Of a stretch of 56,444 nucleotides of DNA, positions 1 to 8,738 are shown piece by piece. Source of the stretch: an uncultured Lachnospiraceae bacterium (GTDB lineage Bacteria > Bacillota > Clostridia > Lachnospirales > Lachnospiraceae); the NCBI GenBank assembly GCA_947567595.1, contig CANOMQ010000027.1:1-56444 (forward strand), given 5' to 3'. The translations under genes were made by a program, and so were the position numbers. The notes below the pieces were generated by a model. That model had not been told where the DNA came from. It ran no database searches and saw nothing but the letters and a program-made list of their open reading frames with translations. Position 1 is the stretch's first letter. Each line of letters starts with the position of its first letter.

Positions 1-425
1 ATGCAGCGGAAACGATAACAGGCAATTGTGATACCGAAATTTTTCTCGGCGGTAAAGAAAAAAGCACGGTAAAAGACATTGAGGAGTCGCTTGGTGATGA
101 AACGATTGATTTATTCAATGAATCAAAAACCTACAGCAACCAGGAAAGCAGCGGAATTAATTATAATAAAGTCGGGCGTAAACTGAAAAACATATTTGAA
201 CTGAAGACAATGGACCGGGATAAATGCATCGTGCAAATATCAGGACTTCCGCCGTTTTTCAGTGACAAATACAGACCGGAAATGCACCCGAATTATAAAT
301 ACACCGCAGACGCAGACGACCGTAATCTGTTTGATTTCCCCAAATACCGCAGGAAGCTTGCCGAGAAAGAGAATGTGTCAGATATTAAATTCCATAATTC
401 GGATACTTACAGGGTTATTGTGTAA
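1..425 (+). CDS. VirD4/TraG-type coupling protein, C-terminal part
   Basis: The reading frame is open from position 3 to the stop at 425, giving about 140 residues of a protein that begins outside the window. The visible part has the pattern of the C-terminal end of Gram-positive VirD4/TraG coupling ATPases: a stretch reading CDTEIFLGGKE, then a segment typical of the sensor strand after the Walker B region (CIVQISGLPPFFSDKY), then HPNYKY. The Walker motifs would lie upstream and cannot be seen. Such proteins sit at the membrane and pass the relaxase-DNA complex to the secretion channel. The stop codon is followed after only three bases by the first copy of the 18-bp palindrome, so the Rpn-like gene and its repeats look inserted directly behind this gene. 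Confidence 0.85.
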   Translation, partial: AAETITGNCDTEIFLGGKEKSTVKDIEESLGDETIDLFNESKTYSNQESSGINYNKVGRKLKNIFELKTMDRDKCIVQISGLPPFFSDKYRPEMHPNYKYTADADDRNLFDFPKYRRKLAEKENVSDIKFHNSDTYRVIV

Positions 426-428
426 TTC

Positions 429-446
429 TTATGCGACGTCGCATAA
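429..446. repeat. 18-bp perfect palindrome, copy 1
   Basis: The sequence is TTATGCGACGTCGCATAA, identical to its reverse complement. It begins three bases after the coupling protein stop codon and lies upstream of the Rpn-like gene. The same sequence recurs at 1596, 1748 and 8973, and with its last base changed at 5976. It could fold as a hairpin in RNA or be a binding or insertion site. Confidence 0.97.
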
Positions 447-535
447 ATTTATTGTTTTTTACAGCACAAAATGTTAAAATAAAGGCGAAGAGGTTCATGG
501 AAATCTCTCGTCAGATTATTGAAAGAGGGATGAAT

Positions 536-1591
536 ATGATAAATACACCATATGATGACGTGTTCCGGACGCTGTTAAATGACTGTCCTAAATTAATTAT
601 TCCGGTTATAAATGAGATTTTTCAGGAACACTATACAGGCAATGAAGAAATCCGGTTTTTACCAAATGAACATTTTCTTAACAGACAGGGCGGAAAGGAA
701 GACGAGCGAATTACAGATTCTGCTTTTGTAATTCAGTCACCGGAGCCCAAAAACTATCATATGGAGTGTCAGAGCACACCGGATAACAGCATGCTGGTCC
801 GCATTTTTGAATATGACGCACAAATCGCGCTGGATAACGGAAGGATACAGGGAGATACGCTTACGGTAGAATTTCCGAACTCTGCGGTACTGTTTCTGCG
901 TTGTGATGCAAAAACTCCGGACCAATTGAAATTGTGCCTGAAAACACCTGGGGGAGATGTGAGATACAACATACCCGTTATGAAACAGAACAACTATGAA
1001 ATAGATAAAATATTTCAAAAGAATTTGCTGTTTTTAATACCGTTTAATATTTTTTCACATGAGAGTAAGCTGCCTGAATATGATGGTAATAAGGTGAAGC
1101 TTGAGGAGCTGAAGCAGGAATATGTCCACATAAGGGAAAAGCTCGAAGAACTTTGTAGGGATAAGCACATTGATGAATATACAAAGTGTACAATTGTTGA
1201 CATGTCTGATAAGGTAATAGAGCATATAGCTGCAAAGTATGAAAATGTGAAGGAAGGAGTGAAATCTGTTATGGGTGGAAAAATACTTGAATATGAAGCA
1301 AAAACCATTAAAAACGAAGGAATTACACAAGGAATTACACAAGGAATTACACAAGGAATGATTAAGGCTTATGTCGATTTAATAAATGATGGCATTATAA
1401 CTTTGAAGGAAGCTGCCGGACGTCTGCATGTCAGCGAAAAAGAAATTCTTTCCTTTAAAGATAACAGTACTGCGGTTCAGATTAAGGAAGGCAGCGTGCG
1501 GGAAAAGCTTGATGCTTTTAAACAGGAAACAGGGAAAAATGAGCAGCAGCCTAAGACTCCTGTTAAAAATATGGAGGAGCTTCAAAAATAA
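536..1591 (+). CDS. Rpn-like PD-(D/E)XK nuclease / putative transposase
   Basis: This 351-residue protein belongs to the Rpn / PDDEXK_2 family of recombination-promoting nucleases. The N terminus (INTPYDDVFRTLL) is typical, and the catalytic core is visible as an Asp in RITDSAFVI and an E-x-Q in YHMECQS near residues 67-85. The C-terminal third has a GITQ-GITQ-GITQ repeat and then a helix-turn-helix-like segment (ITLKEAAGRLHVSEKEI). The ATG at 536 is chosen because GAGGG at 525-529 lies six bases ahead; upstream in-frame codons run back into the palindrome itself and lack a site. The gene sits between palindromes at 429 and 1596, only five bases from the second. Related proteins are cytosolic DNA nucleases; whether this one mobilises DNA or defends the element is not shown by sequence. 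Confidence 0.85.
   Translation: MINTPYDDVFRTLLNDCPKLIIPVINEIFQEHYTGNEEIRFLPNEHFLNRQGGKEDERITDSAFVIQSPEPKNYHMECQSTPDNSMLVRIFEYDAQIALDNGRIQGDTLTVEFPNSAVLFLRCDAKTPDQLKLCLKTPGGDVRYNIPVMKQNNYEIDKIFQKNLLFLIPFNIFSHESKLPEYDGNKVKLEELKQEYVHIREKLEELCRDKHIDEYTKCTIVDMSDKVIEHIAAKYENVKEGVKSVMGGKILEYEAKTIKNEGITQGITQGITQGMIKAYVDLINDGIITLKEAAGRLHVSEKEILSFKDNSTAVQIKEGSVREKLDAFKQETGKNEQQPKTPVKNMEELQK
1319..1354 (+). repeat. 12-bp tandem repeat x3 in the Rpn-like gene
   Basis: Three exact copies of GGAATTACACAA encode three GITQ units. Since 12 is a multiple of three, slippage would change protein length without breaking the frame. Similar glutamine/glycine repeats at this position are common in the family. Confidence 0.95.
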
Positions 1592-1595
1592 TTGT

Positions 1596-1613
1596 TTATG
1601 CGACGTCGCATAA
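1596..1613. repeat. 18-bp perfect palindrome, copy 2
   Basis: An exact copy of the palindrome at 429, starting five bases after the stop of the Rpn-like gene. With copy 1 it brackets that gene, so palindrome, gene and palindrome form a unit of about 1.18 kb. Confidence 0.97.
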
Positions 1614-1682
1614 GAAGAAAGCCGGTTAATGAAGTCAGTATAATCAATTATATTAATTAAAATTAAATACAGTAACGACCTT

Positions 1683-1720
1683 AGAGCATGTAGAAACTGA
1701 AAACTATGTGCTCTTTTTGT
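1683..1720 (+). terminator. Probable rho-independent terminator
   Basis: An 11-bp stem with two G-U wobbles (AGAGCATGTAG pairing with CTATGTGCTCT) is followed by TTTTTG. It lies in the 301-base gap between the Rpn-like gene and Maff2, which otherwise holds two palindrome copies and the Maff2 leader. Confidence 0.65.
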
Positions 1721-1747
1721 TTTAAATGAGCATAAATTGCATAACTT

Positions 1748-1765
1748 TTATGCGACGTCGCATAA
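1748..1765. repeat. 18-bp perfect palindrome, copy 3
   Basis: An exact copy, 152 bases from the start of copy 2, in the leader of the Maff2 gene. It is placed between the terminator at 1683-1720 and the Maff2 ribosome binding site. Confidence 0.97.
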
Positions 1766-1892
1766 GAATATAAATCACGTAAAAGGGGGGATGCCTTATG
1801 GACTACTAAAATATAATAACTGAATATGGAACTGTTGTAAGCCTTTCTGAACTATCGGAGAGGTATTTTTATTTTCAGGAGGAATCTATATT

Positions 1893-2150
1893 ATGCTTTT
1901 AAATTCATTTGCGGGTATTATGGCAATAGCACTGCCTGCATCCTTTACAGAAATTATTGAATATGCATCTATTGCAGTAATTGCATGGGGAGGTGTAACT
2001 GCACTGACTGGAGTGACAGAAATGGGAGAGGGTAAATCGCAGAATAATGCAGCAAAACGTCAGGACGGTATGGAAAAAATAGTAGGCGGCGCAATTATAG
2101 CAGCAGTAGGCGCGGGATTGGTTACAATTATTCCGGCATTATTATCATAA
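1893..2150 (+). CDS. Maff2-family small membrane protein
   Basis: An 85-residue protein with two hydrophobic segments: roughly residues 3-40 (containing IEYASIAVIAWGGVTAL) and 62-84. Between them is a short charged loop with KRQDGMEKIVGG. Size, order and position directly before a VirB6-like gene match the Maff2 family found in clostridial conjugative elements, where it is thought to be a small membrane or pilin-like part of the transfer channel; that role is inference from family context. The ribosome binding site is AGGAGG near 1877. The 130 bases before it contain the third palindrome and no gene. Confidence 0.8.
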   Translation: MLLNSFAGIMAIALPASFTEIIEYASIAVIAWGGVTALTGVTEMGEGKSQNNAAKRQDGMEKIVGGAIIAAVGAGLVTIIPALLS

Positions 2151-2164
2151 GAGAGAATAGAGAT

Positions 2165-3061
2165 ATGGAATTTATTGATAATCTTATGCAATCCATTTTG
2201 GGAGCGATTTATCAGGGATTATATAAATACTGTGAATATATTTTTGGCTTTTTTTCAGATTTATTGAATATCAGTTTAACACTACAAATTGAGAATGCAG
2301 CGGTTGAATTGACAAAACATCCTGAACAGTGGGATCAGAGCGCTTTTATCTTTATACATGATGTGGCAAAAAATATATGTATCCCCATTGCAGGGATCGT
2401 AATGGTTTTTATATTTACGTTGGAGTTAATTCAATGCACAAGAGAAAATAACCATATGGTTGCAATGAAATCCGATAAATGGCTGATGATGCTTGGGAAA
2501 CTGGTTGTCTGTTTACTTTTGTGCAGCAAATCATTTGAGATAGTTATGGAATTTCTAAATTTGGGGATATGGGCAGCAAAAAAAATGACTAAAATAACGG
2601 AAGAAAATTTGGATGCGGAATTAAAGCTCAGTGAAATTCTTCCCCCAGAACCTGATGAATATTCTGTCTTTTTAATATTACAGTTGGTTGGCTCACTGCT
2701 AATTATAGTTGTTGCACTTATAATTGTGTACATAATTGGGTTAATAATCTATGTACGTGTTATGTTATGGTTTTTGGAACTGTTGATTTATTCCTCACTT
2801 GCCCCTATTCCGTTTTCAACCCTTGGAAATAAGGAATGGTCACAAATTGGAATGAACTACACAAGGAAAATGATGGCAATGTCATTTGAGGGATTTATTA
2901 TGATGCTGATTTTTCTGTTATATGGTGTAATCATTACATCCGTAAATACAAGCAGCAGTTTTTTGGAAGTAATGATGAAGCTGCTTGGATGTGGCATAGC
3001 AATGATTTTGCTTTTAGGTAAAGCAGGAAGTATTTCCGCAAGTATATTCAACGCACACTAA
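2165..3061 (+). CDS. VirB6/TrbL-like conjugal transfer membrane protein
   Basis: A 298-residue polytopic membrane protein. Hydrophobic stretches lie near residues 70-95, 110-130, 170-200, 205-225 and 240-290. The segment MLWFLELLIYSSLAPIPFST is characteristic of the VirB6/TrbL-like proteins of Gram-positive elements (CD1112-like). It would form part of the inner channel of the type IV secretion machine. It follows Maff2 by 14 bases and is followed after 14 bases by the PrgI-VirB4 gene, so all three are probably co-transcribed. Confidence 0.82.
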   Translation: MEFIDNLMQSILGAIYQGLYKYCEYIFGFFSDLLNISLTLQIENAAVELTKHPEQWDQSAFIFIHDVAKNICIPIAGIVMVFIFTLELIQCTRENNHMVAMKSDKWLMMLGKLVVCLLLCSKSFEIVMEFLNLGIWAAKKMTKITEENLDAELKLSEILPPEPDEYSVFLILQLVGSLLIIVVALIIVYIIGLIIYVRVMLWFLELLIYSSLAPIPFSTLGNKEWSQIGMNYTRKMMAMSFEGFIMMLIFLLYGVIITSVNTSSSFLEVMMKLLGCGIAMILLLGKAGSISASIFNAH

Positions 3062-3075
3062 AGGGGGACAGGAAA

Positions 3076-5961
3076 ATGGCATACGTGAATATGACAAAGG
3101 ATTTCTCGGAGGTAAAAAAGGTTATTCCGGGATTAGGAATAACCAAGAGACAGCTTTTTGGCTTTATGCTCGGTGCTGCAGTCGGTCTTCCGGTGTTTTT
3201 TCTGTTAAGATTTGGACTGCAATTGGATGCTACACTGGCTATGCTGGGACTTGCAGCTACGGCAGGACCGATTATTTTTATCATTATGAGAGAACAAAAT
3301 GGCATGTACATGGAAAAACACCTTCAATACTGGTACGAAACACATTTCATCAGAAACACGGACAGACCATACGCAACCAACAACATTTACAGCCTCATGC
3401 AAAAAGAGGAGGAACTGAAAAAGGAGGTGGAACAAATCTTGTTCAGGGGAAAAACGCCAGAAGAGATTAAAGCCATTAAGGAGAGCGGCGAAACAAGACA
3501 GATTAAAATCGGCAGGAAAAGGCTTACAATTCCCATGACCGGACGGATTGACCGGAATACTAAGAAAGAGCTTGAAAAAGCGGTAAAAAAGGCAAAACTC
3601 AAGGGGGAAATCCCGGAGTCCGCGCAGGACACGATACCATATAAGGTGCCGTATCCTGACGGAATATTCGAGTCGGACGACGGATATTTTACGCAGACAA
3701 TTGCTTTTGAGGACATTACGTATCAGCTGCTGGATAATGATCCAAAAAACATCCTTTTTGAGTGGTGGTGCAAGCTGATCAATTACTTTGAGCCGGAGAT
3801 CCATTTCCAGTTCAATTACGGAAACATGGAGATTGACCGGGACGAGTATTCCAAGGATTTTAAAATCGCATTTAAGGAAGATTCGTTTAATCTTGTACGA
3901 AAAGAATATTCTGACATGCTAATCAACCAGTTTTCAAAAGGAACAAACAACCTGAAAAAGGAACGTTACCTGACATACGGGATAAAGGCAACGGATTATA
4001 AAACTGCCAAATTAAAGCTCGGCAAAATCAACAAGCAACTTGAAAAAAATTTCAGAAAACTGAATTGCAAGGCGCATATCATGGACGGATATGAGCGGCT
4101 GCACCTTCTGTTCCGCCTGTTTCACCCCGCCACAAAGGAAAAATTCATGTGGAACTTTGATATGCCGATAGGCACAGGACTTTCAAGCAAGGATTTTATC
4201 GCGCCAAGCAGCTTTTGCTTCAAAAGCGGACCGGAGCTGAATGCAACAAGATATTTCAGGGTGGGGGAGCGCATCGGCGCAGTCAATTATGTAAAAGTCT
4301 TTGCATCGGACATGGAGGACAGAATTATATCAGACATCTTAAACATGGACAGCAACGTTTGGATATCCATCCACTCGGACACCATGATGAGAAAAACGGC
4401 GCTTGAGTACGTAAAAAACAACATCACGGATATAGACGGAATGATTATTAACGAACAGAGAACGGCAGTTCAATCCGGGTATGATATGGACATTCTGCCA
4501 CCGGATTTAAAAATGTACCAGGATGCCGCAAATAAACTGTACAAGGCAATCCAGCGCAAGGATGAAAACATGTTTAATACGACAATCACGATTGTACAAA
4601 CAGCAATGACACGAAAGGAGCTTGAGGACAATATTTTTGAACTGAACGGGATACTGAACAACTACCAGTGCACACTCGTCCGTCTCGACAACCGGCAGGA
4701 GCAGGGATACATGAGCGCAATGCCGCTTGGAAACAACACAATTGAGGCGGAGCGTACTTTTACGACGACGGACATGGCGATTTTTATACCGTTCACAACA
4801 AAGGACCTGTACACCAGGAACGGACAGTATTACGGAATGAACTCCCTAAGCAACAGCGTGATAACGGTCAACCGCAAGGATCTTGTCAACCCAAATGGTC
4901 TTGTGTTCGGAATGCCGGGATTTGGCAAGACATTCATGATTAAGCGCGAAATACTGGACGTATTTTTAAAAACAAATGATGACAGGCTGATTATTGATCC
5001 GGAGGGAGAGTACAAATGGCTGGTGCGGCTTTTAAAAGGGCAGGTTGTTGAAATTGCCCTGAATTCAAAGGTGCACATCAATCCCATGGAGATCAACCTT
5101 TTTGCGCGGAACGATAAAGACAAGGACTACGATCCGATAGCGGCAAAATGCAGCTTCATCGTATCCATGTGCGAGCTGATACTTGGAAACAAGTCTGTAT
5201 TGGGGAAAAAGGAGGTTGCGGTAATTGATGAGGCGTGCAAGAAGGTCTATTACAAATTTGCTGAAAATCCCGCACCCGAAAATATGCCGATTTTGGAAGA
5301 TCTGCATAATGAACTGCAGAATGGCTTTGAGGGTGAGAAAAAGATGATTGGATGTGACCTAGCCATTGCATTATCAAGATATGTTACAGGCTCACTTTCC
5401 TATTTCAACCATCGATCCAACGTGGACATCAATGAACGGCTTGTCTGCTTTGACTTAAAAAACATGGACAGCAACCAAAGGGACCTTACAATGCTGATCA
5501 TACAGGAAAGCATTTGGGACAGGGTGGCGCAGAACCGGGAACGGGACGTGTATACCTGGGTTGACATTGACGAGTTCCATCTTCTTTTAAGGGAACCGCT
5601 GACAGCAAGGTATTCCGTAGAGATTTGGAAGCGTTTCCGAAAGTGGGGAGGCGTGCCGACCGGAATCACGCAAAATATCAAAGACCTTTTCCGCTCCCCG
5701 GAAATCCAGAACATTCTTGACACTACAAACTTTATTGCAATGCTGAACCAGTCGGGGGACGATGCAAGGCTTCTCGCAGAGCACCTTGACCTGAGTGAAG
5801 AGGAGGAGGGATACATCAAGTCAGGAGAACCGGGAAAGGGACTTCTTTGGGTGGAAGGCATTAAGATACCGTTTGAGGATGATTTCCCAAAGAATACGAT
5901 ATGCTACAAGGTAATGACCACAAAACCGGGGGAATCCATCAAGGAAAAAAGAAAAAACTAG
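3076..5961 (+). CDS. PrgI-VirB4 fusion, conjugation ATPase
   Basis: A 961-residue protein. Residues about 1-110 form a PrgI-like membrane domain with two adjacent hydrophobic helices (residues 22-75). A charged linker follows, and from about residue 165 (AQDTIPYKVPYPDGIF) the protein is VirB4-like to the end. The Walker A motif GMPGFGKT is at residues 612-619 and the Walker B segment WVDIDEFHLLL at about 828-838. VirB4 ATPases energise assembly of the mating channel at the membrane. In most related elements prgI and virB4 are separate adjacent genes, so the fusion is notable; no stop or frameshift is seen between the two parts. A palindrome copy follows the stop by 14 bases. Confidence 0.93.
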   Translation: MAYVNMTKDFSEVKKVIPGLGITKRQLFGFMLGAAVGLPVFFLLRFGLQLDATLAMLGLAATAGPIIFIIMREQNGMYMEKHLQYWYETHFIRNTDRPYATNNIYSLMQKEEELKKEVEQILFRGKTPEEIKAIKESGETRQIKIGRKRLTIPMTGRIDRNTKKELEKAVKKAKLKGEIPESAQDTIPYKVPYPDGIFESDDGYFTQTIAFEDITYQLLDNDPKNILFEWWCKLINYFEPEIHFQFNYGNMEIDRDEYSKDFKIAFKEDSFNLVRKEYSDMLINQFSKGTNNLKKERYLTYGIKATDYKTAKLKLGKINKQLEKNFRKLNCKAHIMDGYERLHLLFRLFHPATKEKFMWNFDMPIGTGLSSKDFIAPSSFCFKSGPELNATRYFRVGERIGAVNYVKVFASDMEDRIISDILNMDSNVWISIHSDTMMRKTALEYVKNNITDIDGMIINEQRTAVQSGYDMDILPPDLKMYQDAANKLYKAIQRKDENMFNTTITIVQTAMTRKELEDNIFELNGILNNYQCTLVRLDNRQEQGYMSAMPLGNNTIEAERTFTTTDMAIFIPFTTKDLYTRNGQYYGMNSLSNSVITVNRKDLVNPNGLVFGMPGFGKTFMIKREILDVFLKTNDDRLIIDPEGEYKWLVRLLKGQVVEIALNSKVHINPMEINLFARNDKDKDYDPIAAKCSFIVSMCELILGNKSVLGKKEVAVIDEACKKVYYKFAENPAPENMPILEDLHNELQNGFEGEKKMIGCDLAIALSRYVTGSLSYFNHRSNVDINERLVCFDLKNMDSNQRDLTMLIIQESIWDRVAQNRERDVYTWVDIDEFHLLLREPLTARYSVEIWKRFRKWGGVPTGITQNIKDLFRSPEIQNILDTTNFIAMLNQSGDDARLLAEHLDLSEEEEGYIKSGEPGKGLLWVEGIKIPFEDDFPKNTICYKVMTTKPGESIKEKRKN

Positions 5962-5968
5962 GCATCAT

Positions 5969-6000
5969 AAAAATCTTATGCGACGTCGCATAGGATTTTT
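5969..6000. repeat. Palindrome copy 4 within a 32-bp inverted repeat
   Basis: The palindrome occupies 5976-5993 with its last base changed from A to G. Here it is extended on both sides by AAAAATC and GATTTTT, giving a 32-bp inverted repeat with one mismatch. With its run of T after the stem it could end transcription in either direction between the virB4 and M23 genes. Confidence 0.9.
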
Positions 6001-6024
6001 ATATGCCGCAGGGAGGTGAGAAGC

Positions 6025-8439
6025 TTGAGCCAAAAACTGTCACCTGCAGACAGTCGGCATGAACTGGACGGCAAAGGCAGGAATGAAGCAGATAAAAACC
6101 GCGCATATCATCAGCTCAGTACACAGCATAACACGGCGCAGCAGTTTAATGCGCCCGAATCAGGAACACAAAGCAGTGAATATAACAGTGATACACAGCG
6201 CAGGATGCTGGATAATTCCCAGCAATCGTTTAATGAACAAAGGGATACATATACAGAACAGGCATTTAACTGCTCTGAGCAGCAAACGGATAATGCCAGT
6301 GTGATGCCAATGGAGGAAAATGAACTTTCATCAGCATATTCGTATTATAACCATGAAAAATCTAATGAAATGACTTTGGACGAAAATACATATGAAGATT
6401 TTAAACGGTATGTGAATGAAGATTTTGAACAGTATGCGGAACGGATAACGACAGGCAGTAATGGAAATGATGCCGCTTCGGCTTCCAATAAGCCCGCGAA
6501 CATCATGGATGAATCCAAGCATTCCTTCCCGGAAAAAGACAAAAAACTGGCAACAGATGCCGAAACACCGGAAAAGATGAAACTTTCAGGACAACAGCAT
6601 AAAGGCAGAGCTAGAGAAAGCAAAAACCAGCCGAAACTGAAGGATGGAAAGGAAACGTATCAGCGCATATCCACTGATAAAACCAAACGTTTGACAAATG
6701 GGAACGGTGACAGCAGAATCCACAAACGTAAGGATGAAACAGCAAAGCGTTTACATGATAAGCATAGTGTGACGGATTCAGAAAACACTGAAAAGCCTGA
6801 CCGTGCCGGACGGGATACACTGAAACGGAATAATCCTGCGAACCAAAAGAAAGAAGCGGATGAAACCGGGGGGAATGATGAAAAGCCTGAACCTGTGAGT
6901 GCCGAAAAGCTTAGGCTGGTCCGTATTCAGGGTGAAAAAGAATTAAAATCCGTTCAGGAATCGGTTGAAAAAACATACAGCAGGCAGGTAAAGGATCGTG
7001 ACCGAAAAGACTTAAAACGGAGAATTAAGGGCAGGCTGATGTTTTCTTCCGCAAAAACACTTTTTGATGATGAAACCATTGAAAAAGATGATACCGCGTC
7101 GGATTTCTCCAGAACGTTAAAAAAAGGTGGCAGGACAGCAGCGTTCATTTTAAGACAGAATGAACGGGATCTAAGAAACATGTACAGCCGTTATGGAAGG
7201 CTTAAATACATAATTGAAAGAGACCAGTATCATATATCCAGGCATGAGCGCCTTGACAATAAGGCAGAACGCAGGAAAGAACGCAGGCAGGTAAAGGAAG
7301 CTGCAACCAAGGAAGAACGGAAACGCAGGAAAAAGGAAATGCAGAAGGCACGCATTGAACGTGAGGGGAATTTCATAAGGCGTACACAGAGCCAGTTTAA
7401 AATGAAAAAACGGTCGGCTGCACACAAAAGACATAAGGCAAAAAGAACCTTGAAAACAATAGCGGCAGTTGGAAGTATCTTAGGGATATCCATGTTGTCC
7501 GGAATTATGATTCTGCTTGCAATATTATGCCTTACGCAGGGAGCTGCGGAGTATTACGCCGAAGGAGTCGTGCAGGTGGATTATGACACAATGACAGACG
7601 CCACGGAGTATTATAAAAATCTCGAAGCGGATTTGGAAGAATATTTATCTGACAAACCGACACTGGAGAATGAATTACGAGCCGAACATGGCAATGACAT
7701 TTATGAATTCCATTACGATATCTGCGGCTTTGGTTTCAGCGCCAATACAATCCTTGCGTATCTTGCAGCCAAATACAACGAATTTACGATTAACGATGCG
7801 GTGAAAGAAGACTTGAAAGAAGTGCTTCAGGAAATGTATGTCTTGAGCGTATCCACACGGATGGAGGACAGGGAGATTGACGGTGAGACGGAGCAGAAGA
7901 AAATATGCTATATAACGCTTACACGGACAGAACTGGAGGAAATCGTTGAAGGAAGGCTCACCGATGACGAGCTTGAGCTGTACAGGTCATATAAGCTCAC
8001 GACAGGAGGGCAGCAGGTATACGGTCCCGTAATGCGTGAGGACTGGACAAACCTTATCAGCAGCAATTACGGGGACCGGATACATCCCATCACAAAAGTA
8101 CGTACAACGCATAAAGGGGTAGATATAGCAGTCCCGACAGGCACAAAGCTGTATTCCGCGGTAAAGGGAACCGTCACGGTTGCACATTATTCCGAAACAG
8201 CCGGAAACATGGTTACCGTTAAAAACAGCACGGGTTGGACGGTAACATTCATGCACATGGACAGTATAGCGGTATCTGTCAATCAGGAAGTGGAAAAAGG
8301 GGATTTTATAGGATACAGCGGAAACAGCGGAAATTCCACGGGACCGCATCTTCACCTGCAGGTGAACGACGCAAGTGGAAATACCGTAAATCCGATTTTC
8401 ATAATTCCGCAGACCTGTGCAAGAATCAACGACGAATAG
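6025..8439 (+). CDS. M23 peptidase-domain transfer protein (CD1108-like)
   Basis: An 804-residue protein. Residues 1 to about 470 are hydrophilic, rich in Gln, Asn, Lys and Arg, with charged helical stretches towards the end. One membrane segment lies at about 477-503. The C-terminal 130 residues form an M23/LytM peptidase domain with HKGVD near residue 700 and HLHLQV near 775, the zinc ligands of this family. Such proteins cut peptidoglycan cross-links so the mating channel can cross the wall. The TTG at 6025 is chosen: GGAGG at 6012-6016 is eight bases ahead, whereas the in-frame GTG at 6016 overlaps that site. The large basic, low-complexity cytosolic half is longer than is usual for wall hydrolases. 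Confidence 0.88.
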   Translation: MSQKLSPADSRHELDGKGRNEADKNRAYHQLSTQHNTAQQFNAPESGTQSSEYNSDTQRRMLDNSQQSFNEQRDTYTEQAFNCSEQQTDNASVMPMEENELSSAYSYYNHEKSNEMTLDENTYEDFKRYVNEDFEQYAERITTGSNGNDAASASNKPANIMDESKHSFPEKDKKLATDAETPEKMKLSGQQHKGRARESKNQPKLKDGKETYQRISTDKTKRLTNGNGDSRIHKRKDETAKRLHDKHSVTDSENTEKPDRAGRDTLKRNNPANQKKEADETGGNDEKPEPVSAEKLRLVRIQGEKELKSVQESVEKTYSRQVKDRDRKDLKRRIKGRLMFSSAKTLFDDETIEKDDTASDFSRTLKKGGRTAAFILRQNERDLRNMYSRYGRLKYIIERDQYHISRHERLDNKAERRKERRQVKEAATKEERKRRKKEMQKARIEREGNFIRRTQSQFKMKKRSAAHKRHKAKRTLKTIAAVGSILGISMLSGIMILLAILCLTQGAAEYYAEGVVQVDYDTMTDATEYYKNLEADLEEYLSDKPTLENELRAEHGNDIYEFHYDICGFGFSANTILAYLAAKYNEFTINDAVKEDLKEVLQEMYVLSVSTRMEDREIDGETEQKKICYITLTRTELEEIVEGRLTDDELELYRSYKLTTGGQQVYGPVMREDWTNLISSNYGDRIHPITKVRTTHKGVDIAVPTGTKLYSAVKGTVTVAHYSETAGNMVTVKNSTGWTVTFMHMDSIAVSVNQEVEKGDFIGYSGNSGNSTGPHLHLQVNDASGNTVNPIFIIPQTCARINDE

Positions 8440-8450
8440 GAGGAATTTAC

Positions 8451-8738
8451 TTGAAAAGTTTAGAAAAGCTTGAAGAACAGTACCAAAAGGAACTCGCGCT
8501 TGCGCAGAAGCATAAGCAGGACGCCGAGGATTTAAGGAGGGAGATAGAGCTTTTAAAGGGAACGATGATTAACCAGAAGATTAAAGCCCTGAATTTTAGC
8601 GGAGAGGAGTACAAAAAGCTTATGGTATTCCTGAATGACAAAAAGGGGATTATGGAGGCAATAGAGCTTGTAACCGGAAGTCCGGGTGTGAAAGGAGATG
8701 ACGGATTTGATGAGAACAAAACTGCGGCGCTGCATTAA
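8451..8738 (+). CDS. DUF4315-like small coiled-coil protein
   Basis: A 95-residue protein with TTG start. The site TAGGAGG at 8437-8443 overlaps the stop of the upstream gene and lies seven bases before the TTG, so the two genes are translationally close. Residues 1-45 are a charged coiled coil (EKLEEQYQKELALAQKHKQD) followed by IKALNFSGEEYKKLMVFLND, the pattern of DUF4315 proteins found next to M23 and DUF4366 genes in clostridial elements. Its function is unknown; the neighbourhood suggests a part in mating-channel assembly. It overlaps the next gene by 29 bases. Confidence 0.8.
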   Translation: MKSLEKLEEQYQKELALAQKHKQDAEDLRREIELLKGTMINQKIKALNFSGEEYKKLMVFLNDKKGIMEAIELVTGSPGVKGDDGFDENKTAALH

